Counted from the first letter of the stretch, positions 27,160 to 36,580 are shown. The stretch is 64,000 bases of DNA from Spirosoma arboris (GCF_009754945.1 NZ_WPIN01000028.1:35531-99530), one strand, 5' to 3'. Notes: generated by a model from the sequence alone, not told the origin. Program-made: numbers and translations.

Positions 27160-28212
27160 ATGAAACGTCTATTCGTCCTCGCCTGCTTCTTGATCATGGC
27201 CGGTTGTGATCTATTTGAACCTCATTACAGCGAAGGAGTATTTCCTGAGACAACAGCTAATCTTGGCGATATCAATTCCCCGGATGATGACTATAATTCA
27301 ACCAGCCATGTGGTAGGTAATGTAATCGCATTCGTTTTTTCCTCAAAGCGAGGAGGCCGATCCGATTTTAATTTTATTCATGAATCACTTAATACGTGGT
27401 TCGATCTTAACAATGGAAAATTTACATTTGACAATCATCCGTATGGAGGTTGGGATGCTGTTATAGAGCAAACTCCCTTAACCTGGGCTACTAGTGTAGT
27501 TAATTCCTCAGCCAATGAACTTGGACCTTATATACGGTCATACGCTCACGATTTACTGCGTAATGATGAGTCATATTATATGCACAATGGTGAATATTTA
27601 ATGTTGTTTGCATCAGATCGAACTGGTAATTTGGATATCTATCTGACGCATAATTATCAGGATTCTGTGAAGTCTGCAGCTGGGTTATCCAACTCTTGGA
27701 GTAATAAGCAATTTGTGGAGCCTGTATTGGTTCCATTTCTAAACTCCTCGGCTGACGATGCTTATCCAACCTTTGATCAGACATACCGTTCAATCTACTT
27801 CACCTCAAATAGAGGAGGCTCATTTGATATTTACAGAGCAATGCTCCCTACTTTATCGCCCACAGAGCTACACACCAGGTTACCCGCTTTAACGAATATT
27901 CCTATTGAACGTGTGTTAGAATTATCAACAGAAGCTGATGATAAATGCCCTTTTATTAGTGGTAATACGTTAGTATTCACGTCGAACCGACCAGGAGGGT
28001 ATGGCGGATACGATTTATATTACAGTAAATGGGATGGTGATCACTGGGCGACTCCTGTTAATTTTGGGGCAACTATAAACACACCGTACGACGAGTATCG
28101 CCCGATTTTATGCAATGTCCAACAATTCAGCAATCAATTGATGGTTTTTTCTTCAAACCGGCCGGGAGGAAAAGGCGGATTTGATTTATATAGAGTAGGT
28201 GTGCCGAAATAA
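27160..28212 (+). CDS. PD40 (WD40-like) beta-propeller lipoprotein
   Basis: 350 residues with a lipobox (LIMAGC, Cys16). Five PD40 blades can be seen: 'IAFVFSSKRGGRSDFN', 'LMLFASDRTGNLDIYL', 'IYFTSNRGGSFDIYR', 'LVFTSNRPGGYGGYDLY', 'MVFSSNRPGGKGGFDLY'. The same fold occurs in TolB and in PorE/PorW-associated T9SS components, but the OmpA domain of PorE is absent. Probably an outer-membrane-attached scaffolding or binding protein. Its base composition is a little richer in A/T than its neighbours. Confidence 0.82.
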   Translation: MKRLFVLACFLIMAGCDLFEPHYSEGVFPETTANLGDINSPDDDYNSTSHVVGNVIAFVFSSKRGGRSDFNFIHESLNTWFDLNNGKFTFDNHPYGGWDAVIEQTPLTWATSVVNSSANELGPYIRSYAHDLLRNDESYYMHNGEYLMLFASDRTGNLDIYLTHNYQDSVKSAAGLSNSWSNKQFVEPVLVPFLNSSADDAYPTFDQTYRSIYFTSNRGGSFDIYRAMLPTLSPTELHTRLPALTNIPIERVLELSTEADDKCPFISGNTLVFTSNRPGGYGGYDLYYSKWDGDHWATPVNFGATINTPYDEYRPILCNVQQFSNQLMVFSSNRPGGKGGFDLYRVGVPK

Positions 28213-28237
28213 ATAAATAGATAGGCTAAACTAAAAA

Positions 28238-28271
28238 CTGGCCCCCACTTATAAGACAGGTGGGGCCAGTA
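28238..28271. terminator. Bidirectional terminator hairpin
   Basis: ACTGGCCCCCACTT / AGGTGGGGCCAGT forms a strong stem with one bulged C, between the convergent PD40 and thioredoxin-like genes. Confidence 0.75.
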
Positions 28272-28290
28272 ATGGTATAAACAACGAAAA

Positions 28291-29427
28291 TCAGGGCTTC
28301 GCTACCAGAAACTCATTTAATTTCTTGCCCAACTCCTCACCCCGCACATTTTTGGCGACAATCTTCCCATCGGGGCCGATCAGAAAGTTTTGGGGAATCG
28401 ACCGGATGCCGTATTGCTTGGCTACTTCGTTGTCCCAGAATTTTAGGTCCGATACCTGCGTCCAGTCCAGGCCATCTTTGTGAATAGCTTTCAACCAGGC
28501 TTCTTTGGCATTGGGCCGATCCAGCGAAACACCGAGTACCGTGAAGTTTTTGGCTTTATACTGATGGAAATTTTTCACCACGTTCGGGTTTTCGGCCCGG
28601 CAAGGGCCGCACCAGCTTGCCCAGAAATCAACCAACACATATTTGCCCCGGAACGTACTGAGCGATACTGCCTTACCGGACGTATCAGCTTGGGTAAATT
28701 CTGGAGCCATGGCACCAATCGAGGTTGCTTTAACACTGGCTAATTGTTTGGCATACTCTTGCCCGTCTTTGCTATTTTTCAACGCATCGGATAGGCCATC
28801 AAACATGGGTGCCACTTCGGCGTATTCGGGGGTATAATCATAGCGTTGAAGGGTATTCAAACTGACCAGACTCTTCGGATTTTCCTTGATAAACTGAACC
28901 TTAACTTTCTTTTGGTCGGCTTCAATAGCCTCATACCGTTTGTCCAGACTTTCCTCAATTTCCTTGGATTTCCGTTGCTCAGGTGTTAACGCCCGATACT
29001 CTTTCATCAATAGCCCCATCTTGTCAGACGTAGGCTTGAGCATGTTGGTTAGCTTCTGATAATCGGCGTTTAAAGGAGTGCCACTAAGAACGACATTATC
29101 CAGTGAGTCGGGGCTGATTACGTTAATAACACCTGATTCGAGGTAGACACCAGTTGCAGCGATGGGGCGGGTTCTGCTGAAACCCGTACCCAGTTTATCG
29201 ACGTACAAAGTCGCCAGGGTTGGGCCTTCAACGGTTCCTTTAAACGAAAATGATCCGTTTTGAAGCTGGGCGGAATCCATTTGGGCGGTACTGCCTACCA
29301 TGTAACGGAGGTAAGCCTTAGCAGGAGCTTTGGCTGCGGCCAGTTTCGCATTGAGGGTATATGAGCCGTTTTGTGCCCAGAGCGTTGACGAGCTCAGGAG
29401 TAACGCGGCCACGAAAAAGCGTGTCAT
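28291..29427 (-). CDS. TlpA-type thioredoxin-like protein with DUF4369 domain
   Basis: 378 residues with signal peptide (LLSSSTLWAQ). The first half fits DUF4369 ('YTLNAKLAAAKAPAKAYLRY'). The second half is an AhpC/TSA-Redoxin domain with active site C-G-P-C in 'VDFWASWCGPCRAENPNVVK' near residue 270, plus the cis-Pro segment 'GIRSIPQNFLIGPDGKI'. Such proteins reduce disulfides in the periplasm, for example during cytochrome c maturation or peptide uptake. A long inverted repeat lies upstream of its start. Confidence 0.9.
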   Translation of the reverse strand: MTRFFVAALLLSSSTLWAQNGSYTLNAKLAAAKAPAKAYLRYMVGSTAQMDSAQLQNGSFSFKGTVEGPTLATLYVDKLGTGFSRTRPIAATGVYLESGVINVISPDSLDNVVLSGTPLNADYQKLTNMLKPTSDKMGLLMKEYRALTPEQRKSKEIEESLDKRYEAIEADQKKVKVQFIKENPKSLVSLNTLQRYDYTPEYAEVAPMFDGLSDALKNSKDGQEYAKQLASVKATSIGAMAPEFTQADTSGKAVSLSTFRGKYVLVDFWASWCGPCRAENPNVVKNFHQYKAKNFTVLGVSLDRPNAKEAWLKAIHKDGLDWTQVSDLKFWDNEVAKQYGIRSIPQNFLIGPDGKIVAKNVRGEELGKKLNEFLVAKP

Positions 29428-29516
29428 AGGTCGTTTCGTTTGCTGATTATGAAGCTTAAAAATAAGAAATAGATTTTGCTTTTCGGTAACGACAAGTATT
29501 GTCTAGGTTCTTCTTC

Positions 29517-29584
29517 GACAGGATTTACAGGATGAACAAGATTGGTTCTGTCGATAAAATCCTGTTCATCCTGTAAATCCTGTC
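29517..29584. repeat. 27-bp inverted repeat with CCTGT periodicity
   Basis: Arms 29517-29543 and 29558-29584 match over 27 bp with one mismatch, with a 14-base loop. Each arm repeats CCTGT at 10-11-base intervals. The hairpin lies in the roughly 300-bp gap between two divergent genes. Similar ATCCTGTAAATCCTG repeats are dispersed in many Bacteroidota genomes (from general knowledge). Confidence 0.75.
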
Positions 29585-29724
29585 AAAAAAAATAGCGCCG
29601 AATGTCAAGTATAGGTCGCCGATTATTTTAGAAAAAGTGCCACCTACTAAGCCGGCTAAACTACAGCTCAAAATACCAACATTCTTGTAGCAGAATTCAG
29701 ATCCATTCGCTAAGCAAGAACCTC

Positions 29725-31374
29725 ATGAAAACCTTTGAACAAACGTACTGGAAATCGACGGACACATTTTCTGGCCTATACAATCATGTTGGTTATGTGG
29801 CCACTACATATCGGCTGGTTCAGAATATTGATGCGCTGAGTAAAGCGCGGGAATCATTTTCTATTGCTCAGCCCAGTTATTCCAGTGCGATTAAAGCTGT
29901 ATTTCAGGGGGCAGAAGTTGCCTTGATCAACATGGCCGCTTTGCTGAAGCGTGCAGCCAGCTTATTGAACGATGGAAAAGATTCCGAAGCGGCTGAATTG
30001 ATTCTGGTTTTCAACGGATTTAATACATCCATGACCCAATTAAGTCGTGTACCTGGCGAATTGGGTGGCTGCGATGATTTTGATCATCAGCCCTTGGTAT
30101 TAAGCATTACCGATTCGACCAATTACCCGCATTTTCTTCAGGCAAAAAAAGAGTTTGACCAAGCTTTGTTAGCATATTATCAGATCAAAAATGATACCGA
30201 TTGTGCAGCTAACTCGCGTTTGGGCACTGTTATGAAGCAACAGGGATTGGGGGAAACAACCTGCCAAATGCAACAGCTCGTTGCTCAGGCCGATCATGAT
30301 ATGCGGGTGTGGTATGCAAATCTAAAAAGCGTTGAAGTAGATGCCCAGGGAGTTGATTATCAAAATTTTGTTGGCGTAAGCTATATCACCGAAGCTATCC
30401 AGTCTCCAGCGTATGGTGCTGAGACGCTCATGAATCAGTTTCGGTCTTTTCACATAACTCCTGAGATTTTCGCGGTTGAAATTAATAACCATATACGCTT
30501 TGCAATCGCTAAAATACAGCTCTACGATGAAGTTGGTGAGGAGCAGCTACTTCAGGAAGCCTACGAGCATTTAATGTGCGGAAACACACTTTTTCCCTGT
30601 ATTCAAAAATGCTTTGATGCGCTGGCTGAAGGACTCTCGTATGCCCAATACCATAAATTCCGCGGAAATTTTGGAGCTACGAGTGCCAGTGAGTCGAAGG
30701 CAATTGCGAAAGATTTATTGAAAATGCTACCGGCCCAATTGGGTTGCGAAGTTGTCAAATCCCTCACCGGCATCACGACGAATCCACGTCATCCAAAATC
30801 TACACACGAACTGTCTGTTGCTTTACTGAAGCCTGCTTTACATGGTCAGCATCGGTGGTTGTGGCGAATGATAACGCAGGAATGTGCGAAAGTTTACACG
30901 CACGTAATGACGTGGTACGACGGTCATTTCAAACTCCCGATTCTGCAAGTGGGCTCATCGCCGTCACTGGCTGGGGCCAAAGATGCGATTCAGCATAATT
31001 TCAATTTACAGAACCGTGTTCGTGAGCATAACCCGCTTAATCCATTGGTTGCTGTTCGTCATTTACAAGTTTCCTTACCGTCAGATGACGATAAATTGAA
31101 CTCACTGACTGCCTATATAAACTCCGATGAGTCATTCTTCAGCGTTCGAGCTAATACAATCGGTGCTGTTAACCGCTCGATGTTGACGCACTTATGCGAC
31201 GGCAATGCTGATTTTGAGCAATTAAAAAAGTTTCAGAAAGAATGTCGTGAGCAGGAGAAACAGATTGATAATGAGGAAGACAGTTGCCTGAATAACCGAT
31301 TGGAAGCCTATAAGGAGGGCGTCAGATTACGCATGAATTCACCCAAGTTTACTTATGAGACTGTAAGCGCTTGA
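29725..31374 (+). CDS. Uncharacterised all-helical protein, possible tryptophan-dioxygenase-superfamily member
   Basis: 549 residues, no signal peptide, apparently all helical. The best clue is 'YHKFRGNFGATSASESKAIA' near residue 310. It resembles the tryptophan 2,3-dioxygenase segment F-R-x2-L-x2-A-S-G-F-Q-S, and it follows a helical stretch ('ITPEIFAVEINNHIRFAIAK') where TDO has its H-D-E-x-L-F helix. Further on, 'HRWLWRMITQECAKVYTHVM' (about 370-390) contains histidines that could bind haem, as TDO does with a late proximal His. Overall size is larger than TDO (about 280-400). The similarity is my reading of patterns, not an alignment. It is a single-gene unit with two hairpins downstream. 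Confidence 0.4.
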   Translation: MKTFEQTYWKSTDTFSGLYNHVGYVATTYRLVQNIDALSKARESFSIAQPSYSSAIKAVFQGAEVALINMAALLKRAASLLNDGKDSEAAELILVFNGFNTSMTQLSRVPGELGGCDDFDHQPLVLSITDSTNYPHFLQAKKEFDQALLAYYQIKNDTDCAANSRLGTVMKQQGLGETTCQMQQLVAQADHDMRVWYANLKSVEVDAQGVDYQNFVGVSYITEAIQSPAYGAETLMNQFRSFHITPEIFAVEINNHIRFAIAKIQLYDEVGEEQLLQEAYEHLMCGNTLFPCIQKCFDALAEGLSYAQYHKFRGNFGATSASESKAIAKDLLKMLPAQLGCEVVKSLTGITTNPRHPKSTHELSVALLKPALHGQHRWLWRMITQECAKVYTHVMTWYDGHFKLPILQVGSSPSLAGAKDAIQHNFNLQNRVREHNPLNPLVAVRHLQVSLPSDDDKLNSLTAYINSDESFFSVRANTIGAVNRSMLTHLCDGNADFEQLKKFQKECREQEKQIDNEEDSCLNNRLEAYKEGVRLRMNSPKFTYETVSA

Positions 31375-31409
31375 CTTGAATACGGGATTAGATAGGCCCG
31401 TATTCAAGT
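31374..31409 (+). terminator. Hairpin overlapping the stop codon of the 29725 gene
   Basis: ACTTGAATACGGG (31374-31386) and CCCGTATTCAAGT (31397-31409) are a perfect 13-bp stem with a 10-base loop. The stem begins on the last base of the TGA. Confidence 0.7.
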
Positions 31410-31472
31410 TAAGTTAAATGGGCTTCTAGATTTTTAGTCCCAAAGTTGTCTTATTGGCAAAATACGGATCAA

Positions 31473-31514
31473 AAAGAGGAGTTATCCCAGACTTTTCCGG
31501 GATAACTCCTCTTT
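31473..31514. terminator. Strong bidirectional hairpin
   Basis: AAAGAGGAGTTATCCC and GGGATAACTCCTCTTT form a perfect 16-bp stem around a 10-base loop between two convergent genes. A-run and T-run flank the stem, so it can end transcription in both directions. Confidence 0.85.
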
Positions 31515-31536
31515 GTTTACTAATAATCACAAAAAT

Positions 31537-33558
31537 TTACGGCTTCGGCTCACCTTTTGAGTCACTGCCACTGGCTGATGCCAGCGAGTTGATCCAGGCC
31601 GCAATCTTCAGCGCGTCGGCTTTGGGAACTTGTGGCATAGGGGGCATTTCGGTGGCGTAGTCGGGCCAGTTATGCGGTTTAGGACTGTAGATCAAGTCCA
31701 CAATCTGATCGTTGGTGTACTTGCGTTTGGCTACATCTGCAAAAGCGGGGCCAACCTGCCGTTTGTTAGCCTGGTGGCAGGCTGCGCAGGTGTGGCGGGT
31801 CAACAACCCTTTCACTTCCTCATAGGTTGGTGCCTTTGCCATCGTTACTGCTTGACCTTCTACCAATTTTGGCTTACCACCCGTAACGGGTTTAACTCCT
31901 GCTTTGGCTGGTGCCGCTTTTTTGCTGGCTTCTGTAGACGCTGGTGCTGGAGCAGGTGTAGCCGGAGCAGCGGCCGAATTCTTCGTGCTCACATCGCTCA
32001 TGGCTAATTTCTCACCATCAGGGATATTATTCAGCGTGTAGTAAGCAATCGGATGAACGAGTGAGTACGACCCCGTAGCTCCCCGAACGCCATCCAACGT
32101 CAGTTGGTGAATGTAGTATTTGCGTAGATCACCTACGATCAGTCGGGCTTTCAGACCATCTGCCGAAACTTTCACGCCTTTTAGCGGAAGGGCTTCTTTG
32201 TTAATCGTCGGGCTGCCATATACTGCGTGGTATTTGTACAGAAAACTTTCAACCCGGTACGACGCCAAATCCTCTGCCGACTTACGGTCGACTGGGCTGG
32301 TAAATTCAACCTCAAAGCCGTCGGGCATCGCTTTCACCGAACGCATTTCGAAAGGTACTGCGTTGTTCCAGACCAGTCGTTGCAAGCCTTCATTCGCATC
32401 TCCGGCAGAGCCCCAGCCCCGGTTGGTCTCGCCCACGAAGAGCGAGCCATCTTTTCCAAAGGCCATACGCAACACACCAGACTTAAATCCATTTCGGAAT
32501 TCAATAGCTCCGCCCTGATACTCGCCATTCACTTTTTCCATGAATACCCGCGAGATTTTACTCATGCCCTGATCGCCCACCAGTAATTGGCCCGAAAACG
32601 GTCCAAAGGCACCTTGTGGAATCTCCAGAATTTCGGAGTTGGAAATGCCCAGGATACCGTGTGGTAACCAAACGGCGGGCGTCTGAATCTCCGCATTTGG
32701 GAACTGCTCTTTCATGGCGTAGAGCAGATTTGGCGTTTCGTTAATTACGTTTTCGGGTTTAATGGCACGACCATTTTCATCCCGGCGACGGCGTTCGTCG
32801 ATTTTAGCCGTAAACTGTTCAGTGGTTAATTTGACGGGTGAGTTGGCTAATCCCGTCCAGCGCAAACCGGCGGGGTGACCTACAAACGCGCCTTTCTTTA
32901 CGTGCACAACACCACCTGATCCCATCCAATCGCCCTGATTATCGGCATAGAAAAGTTCACCGTCGAAGATCCCAAGGCCGCAAGGGGAGCGCATACCAGT
33001 AGCCCAGGGCTGCATGGTGCCGTTTTCGCTGATTTTCATTGTCCATCCCCGCCAGGGAACGCGGCTTTCACCCCGCCACCATTCTTCATCACCGAACGCT
33101 ACGTTGCCCGATATAAAGAATTGTCCATCAGGTGCAATTTTCGGTCCGTAACTGTATTCGTGATAGTGCCCCGATAGCGGCCAGGCGTAAATCGTCTCGA
33201 ATACATCGGCTTTGCCGTCCTGATTGGAGTCGATCATTTTGGTCAATTCGCCACGCTGGGCGCAATAGAGCGCACCGTCTTTGTAAGTCAATCCCAAAAT
33301 CTCGTGCAAACCCGATGCGAATTTCCGGAAGAAGGGACTACGACTAGTAGGATTCTCGACAATCCAGACATCGCCACGGCGCGTTGCCACACCCAAATCG
33401 CCATTAGGCAATACGGTCAGACCACCAACTTCGAGCAATGTCCCTTCGGGTGCGCTTACTTTCAGAATCTTGAAAAAATCTTCCTCCTTCGGCGATTCCT
33501 GCGCCAGTACCCCCGTGAGGCTGGCGATCGTAAAGAGGGTTGTCAGTATCTTTTTCAT
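31537..33558 (-). CDS. Beta-propeller dehydrogenase-like protein with C-terminal cytochrome c
   Basis: ATG at 33558 (673 residues) gives a signal peptide ending VLAQ. Residues about 30-420 are a sorbosone/glucose-dehydrogenase-like propeller of the kind seen in 'PVC-type haem-binding' proteins ('GGLTVLPNGDLGVATRRGDV', 'LLVGDQGMSKISRVFM'). An Ala/Pro/Lys-rich linker follows at about 525-575, then a cytochrome c with C-A-A-C-H in 'TRHTCAACHQANKRQVG' and a Met ligand region 'TEMPPMPQVP'. It probably oxidises a sugar-like substrate in the periplasm and passes electrons to its haem. Two DUF1080 genes upstream support a role in keto-sugar metabolism. Confidence 0.85.
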   Translation of the reverse strand: MKKILTTLFTIASLTGVLAQESPKEEDFFKILKVSAPEGTLLEVGGLTVLPNGDLGVATRRGDVWIVENPTSRSPFFRKFASGLHEILGLTYKDGALYCAQRGELTKMIDSNQDGKADVFETIYAWPLSGHYHEYSYGPKIAPDGQFFISGNVAFGDEEWWRGESRVPWRGWTMKISENGTMQPWATGMRSPCGLGIFDGELFYADNQGDWMGSGGVVHVKKGAFVGHPAGLRWTGLANSPVKLTTEQFTAKIDERRRRDENGRAIKPENVINETPNLLYAMKEQFPNAEIQTPAVWLPHGILGISNSEILEIPQGAFGPFSGQLLVGDQGMSKISRVFMEKVNGEYQGGAIEFRNGFKSGVLRMAFGKDGSLFVGETNRGWGSAGDANEGLQRLVWNNAVPFEMRSVKAMPDGFEVEFTSPVDRKSAEDLASYRVESFLYKYHAVYGSPTINKEALPLKGVKVSADGLKARLIVGDLRKYYIHQLTLDGVRGATGSYSLVHPIAYYTLNNIPDGEKLAMSDVSTKNSAAAPATPAPAPASTEASKKAAPAKAGVKPVTGGKPKLVEGQAVTMAKAPTYEEVKGLLTRHTCAACHQANKRQVGPAFADVAKRKYTNDQIVDLIYSPKPHNWPDYATEMPPMPQVPKADALKIAAWINSLASASGSDSKGEPKP

Positions 33559-33567
33559 AATGATGTA

Positions 33568-33661
33568 TGGCACGCTGATGACACGGATTTTTATGATTTA
33601 CACAGATCTTTTTATTTTTTTATCCGCGTAAATCAGCCATATCATAGTAATCTGCGTGCTA
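33568..33661. repeat. Imperfect 40-bp inverted repeat filling an intergenic gap
   Basis: Left arm 33568-33608 and right arm 33622-33661 pair with several mismatches around a T-rich loop. Recognisable cores are GATTTACACAGAT on the left and ATCCGCGTAAATC on the right. It occupies nearly all of the 106 bp between two co-directional genes and resembles dispersed Bacteroidota intergenic repeats. Confidence 0.65.
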
Positions 33662-33664
33662 TGT

Positions 33665-35551
33665 TTAAAACAAGATCGAATAGGTCAATTTCCCCTTTAC
33701 CGGCACAATTAATTCCTGCCGTCCGTTAGCTTCCCGAATGGTGGGTTTCGCTCCGGCAACGTCGTCGATACGCACGTATTCCTGTCCATCGACTAGGTAC
33801 ATGCCGTTTTCCAGAGCACTAATGCTGGAACCACTAATCAACCGGGCATAGAGATCGCTGGCAGGGTTGGTTATCGTTACTTCCCGTTGCACGCCTTTAC
33901 CTTCATTCAGCACACGAATTTTATCCTCAACCGATGCTCCATAGCTCTGATAACGGAAGGTTGGGCGATCGCTCTCATCCAGTACGTAGCCTTTTGGGTG
34001 ATAATTTGAACCGGTTGTATCAGCAATCCAGTTTGCCTGTGGTGACGCTAGTTTACTCAGAAACAGGACGGGAGCACCCAGCCGTTGTACCATACCCAGC
34101 GGTCGTGAAGAACCGTCGCCCCGTTCGTGCCACATAGGTGTAGCGTCCAGGAATCCACCACGCCAGACCTGCACCAGTGCGCCTTTGTCTAAGTCATAGG
34201 TATAGTGAACCTGCTCTGGACTACCCACTGAAATAGCGTGAGTTACGCGGAGAGTGCGCCCCTGGGTGTTTTTCTCGCCGGGCATATCCATAAAACTGCG
34301 GAGGATCGTGTTGGTGGGGGCCTCTACAATAATAGGATCTACCTCTTCGCCCGTGCCACCAACACCGTCGCTAATCGCATATTCGCGAATACCTGGACCA
34401 GCAACGGTTAATCCCAGCGCAGGTTGAGCCCAATCAACAAATTTGGAATAGAGCAGCTCAAACGGCAAATCTCCTTTTGACAGGGTTGCTTTACCTTTGG
34501 CATTCCATTCGCCGGGTGCAATTACGGATTGATTATTGATTTTCATCATGCCACCGCCCCCCGGAACACCCAGGTTAAAACTGTACTCGCCGGGTTCCGA
34601 AACCCGTAGCGTACCTGTGTAGCGAATCAGGAATTCATTCGGAATGCGACTAACCGAAGCCGACAATATTTTTGTGGCCCCTTCCGATTCGGGAGCCGTT
34701 TTGTCGTACTCAGGTTCTTTTTGAAACTTGCCTTTATAAACGGCGTATTTCAGATTCATCAATTCGGGACGGGGTTTGTCGTAGGTGATGTAACGAATAT
34801 TGCGAAGAGCGACCGCACCATGATCACCTTGAATGCGGAGTGGACCGAGCGCTTTTTCATCGTCAAAGGCAGAGCCGCGCGTTGGGCCGGTCAGCTCGAC
34901 ATCTTCCTGAATAATGACTCCGTTTAACTCAACCCGAATCACGCGGCCGTTTTCGGTCTTCTGTCCATTGGCATTAAAGCGGGGTGCCTGAAACGAGATT
35001 TTCATGTGTTGCCATAAACCGGGCGCCCGGCTGGCATTCTGGCGGGCCGCGTGACCTTCATAGCCTTTGTGACCTTCAGGCCGTTTTTCATCCCAGCGTT
35101 CATAAACACCTCCGTTGTCATGCACATTGGGCTTGCGGATTTCCCAGCTATCGCGGAGCTGTATTTCATAGCGACCTTGCAGATACACGCCCGAATTCGA
35201 CTTCGAGGCCATCATGTAATCTAATTCCAGATCGACATCCCCGTGTTGCAGCGTTGTGAACAGATCGTACTTGTAAGGATTTTTAGGATCGGCTGTGGGA
35301 TGAGCCAGCGGTATGTTGACCAATACGCCCATTCCTTTTTCGGTAGTGAGCGTGTTCTCTTTGTTAAGATCGGCCCGAACGCCACCAGCAATGCGCCAGT
35401 TGGGTGTTGGGGCTGCAAAGGCACTTAAATCATTGAGCGGGAGTGCGATACCCGGCGTGGGAGTTGGTTGGGCCGTTGCCAGACCAATACCCACAATCCA
35501 GCCGACGCCCAACAGTCCGCTGAAACGAGCTGAAATGGATAGCTTTACCAT
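33665..35551 (-). CDS. DUF1080 (3-keto-disaccharide hydrolase-like) protein with PA14-like domain
   Basis: 628 residues with a signal peptide (GLATAQ). Residues about 30-260 are a DUF1080 concanavalin-like domain ('LELDYMMASKSNSGVYLQGR', 'YEIQLRDSW', 'GALRIQGDHGAVALRNIRY' region). Residues about 290-400 look like a PA14-type sugar-binding domain ('RYTGTLRVSEPGEYSFNLG'). The last 200 residues are an unassigned beta-rich domain. DUF1080 enzymes hydrolyse 3-keto-glycosides made by dehydrogenases. The cytochrome-linked propeller downstream and a second DUF1080 gene divergent upstream fit that pathway. Confidence 0.85.
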   Translation of the reverse strand: MVKLSISARFSGLLGVGWIVGIGLATAQPTPTPGIALPLNDLSAFAAPTPNWRIAGGVRADLNKENTLTTEKGMGVLVNIPLAHPTADPKNPYKYDLFTTLQHGDVDLELDYMMASKSNSGVYLQGRYEIQLRDSWEIRKPNVHDNGGVYERWDEKRPEGHKGYEGHAARQNASRAPGLWQHMKISFQAPRFNANGQKTENGRVIRVELNGVIIQEDVELTGPTRGSAFDDEKALGPLRIQGDHGAVALRNIRYITYDKPRPELMNLKYAVYKGKFQKEPEYDKTAPESEGATKILSASVSRIPNEFLIRYTGTLRVSEPGEYSFNLGVPGGGGMMKINNQSVIAPGEWNAKGKATLSKGDLPFELLYSKFVDWAQPALGLTVAGPGIREYAISDGVGGTGEEVDPIIVEAPTNTILRSFMDMPGEKNTQGRTLRVTHAISVGSPEQVHYTYDLDKGALVQVWRGGFLDATPMWHERGDGSSRPLGMVQRLGAPVLFLSKLASPQANWIADTTGSNYHPKGYVLDESDRPTFRYQSYGASVEDKIRVLNEGKGVQREVTITNPASDLYARLISGSSISALENGMYLVDGQEYVRIDDVAGAKPTIREANGRQELIVPVKGKLTYSILF

Positions 35552-35624
35552 AGTTTATCATGTAGTTTGAAGGGCGAAAGTTACATTTTTTCCCTATAAA
35601 AGACTGCTGATTGACAGTTAGACT

Positions 35625-35632
35625 TATCTTTG
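35625..35632 (+). promoter_or_regulatory. Candidate -7 element (TAnnTTTG)
   Basis: TATCTTTG matches the consensus exactly and lies 53 bp before the ATG of the 35685 gene in a divergent intergenic region. No -33 TTTG at standard spacing is seen. Confidence 0.5.
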
Positions 35633-35684
35633 AACGTTTTACCTGCGAATCCATTAACCCGCGTAAATTTCTTTATAATTTTCT

Positions 35685-36491
35685 ATGAAAAATGTACATG
35701 TATCGCTTGCTATCTGTGTTGGTCTAGCGAGCCTTGCCATCACCAATCAGGCTGTGGCCCAAACTGAGCCAAGCAAACAAACTCCCCAGTCAACTGAAAT
35801 CTGGGAGCCCGTACCACCAGTCGTTACACCGGGCACTGTCTCTGCAAACACGAGCGGTACAACTCCTCCATCTGATGCCATTGTCCTCTTCGACGGTAAA
35901 AACGCCGACGAATGGGTGGCTATCAAAGGCTATTCGCCAGCCAGCTGGGAAAAAACCAACGAAGGACCGCTGAAATGGCCAGTAACTGACGGCGTGTTGT
36001 ATTCGACCAAAGGATTCTCGGCCCGCTCGAAAAAGGAGTTCAATGATTTTCAGCTTCACCTGGAGTTTAAAACTCCGGAGAAAGTAGAAGGTAACAGCCA
36101 GGGCCGTGGTAATAGCGGTGTCTTTTTACAGGGTCGGTATGAGTTGCAGGTTCTTGACAACTACAACAACCCAACCTACGTAGATGGCATGGTTGGTTCT
36201 ATTTACAAGCAGGCGATTCCATTGGCCAATCCTAGCCGCAAACCCGGCGAATGGCAAACCTACGATGTCATTTATCAGGCTCCTAAATTCAACAAAGCGG
36301 GCATGATGACCGACTACGCGTATGTGACTGTATTGCTCAACGGCATATTGGTACAAAATCATGCTGCCATTCGCGGTACAACGGAATACATTGGCTATCC
36401 GAAAGTACAGCCTCACGGTGCCGGTCCAATTCTTCTTCAGGATCATGGTAATCCAGTTGGTTTCCGGAATATCTGGGTTCGGGAGTTATAG
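35685..36491 (+). CDS. DUF1080 (3-keto-disaccharide hydrolase-like) secreted protein
   Basis: 268 residues with signal peptide (ITNQAVAQ). A Ser/Thr/Pro-rich linker (about 28-65) precedes one DUF1080 domain: 'IVLFDGKNADEWVAIKG', 'FNDFQLHLEFKTPE', 'GRGNSGVFLQGRYELQVLD', 'PILLQDHGNPVGFRNIWVRE'. The family is a periplasmic or surface hydrolase of 3-keto-glucosides. The gene is divergent from the larger DUF1080 gene and has its own promoter and terminator. The N-S-G-V-F/Y-L-Q-G motif is shared by both paralogues. Confidence 0.9.
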   Translation: MKNVHVSLAICVGLASLAITNQAVAQTEPSKQTPQSTEIWEPVPPVVTPGTVSANTSGTTPPSDAIVLFDGKNADEWVAIKGYSPASWEKTNEGPLKWPVTDGVLYSTKGFSARSKKEFNDFQLHLEFKTPEKVEGNSQGRGNSGVFLQGRYELQVLDNYNNPTYVDGMVGSIYKQAIPLANPSRKPGEWQTYDVIYQAPKFNKAGMMTDYAYVTVLLNGILVQNHAAIRGTTEYIGYPKVQPHGAGPILLQDHGNPVGFRNIWVREL

Positions 36492-36512
36492 AGATTAACT
36501 GCTTACGAACAA

Positions 36513-36549
36513 CGAAAAAGCCTCCGGTGAATAGCCGGGGGCTTTTTCG
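36513..36549 (+). terminator. Intrinsic terminator after DUF1080 gene
   Basis: CGAAAAAGCCTCCGG and CCGGGGGCTTTTTCG form a 15-bp stem with one G-T pair, loop of 7, containing its own T-run. Confidence 0.8.
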
Positions 36550-36580
36550 TATCATTACTGTCCCAAAACTGTAGTTGCTT

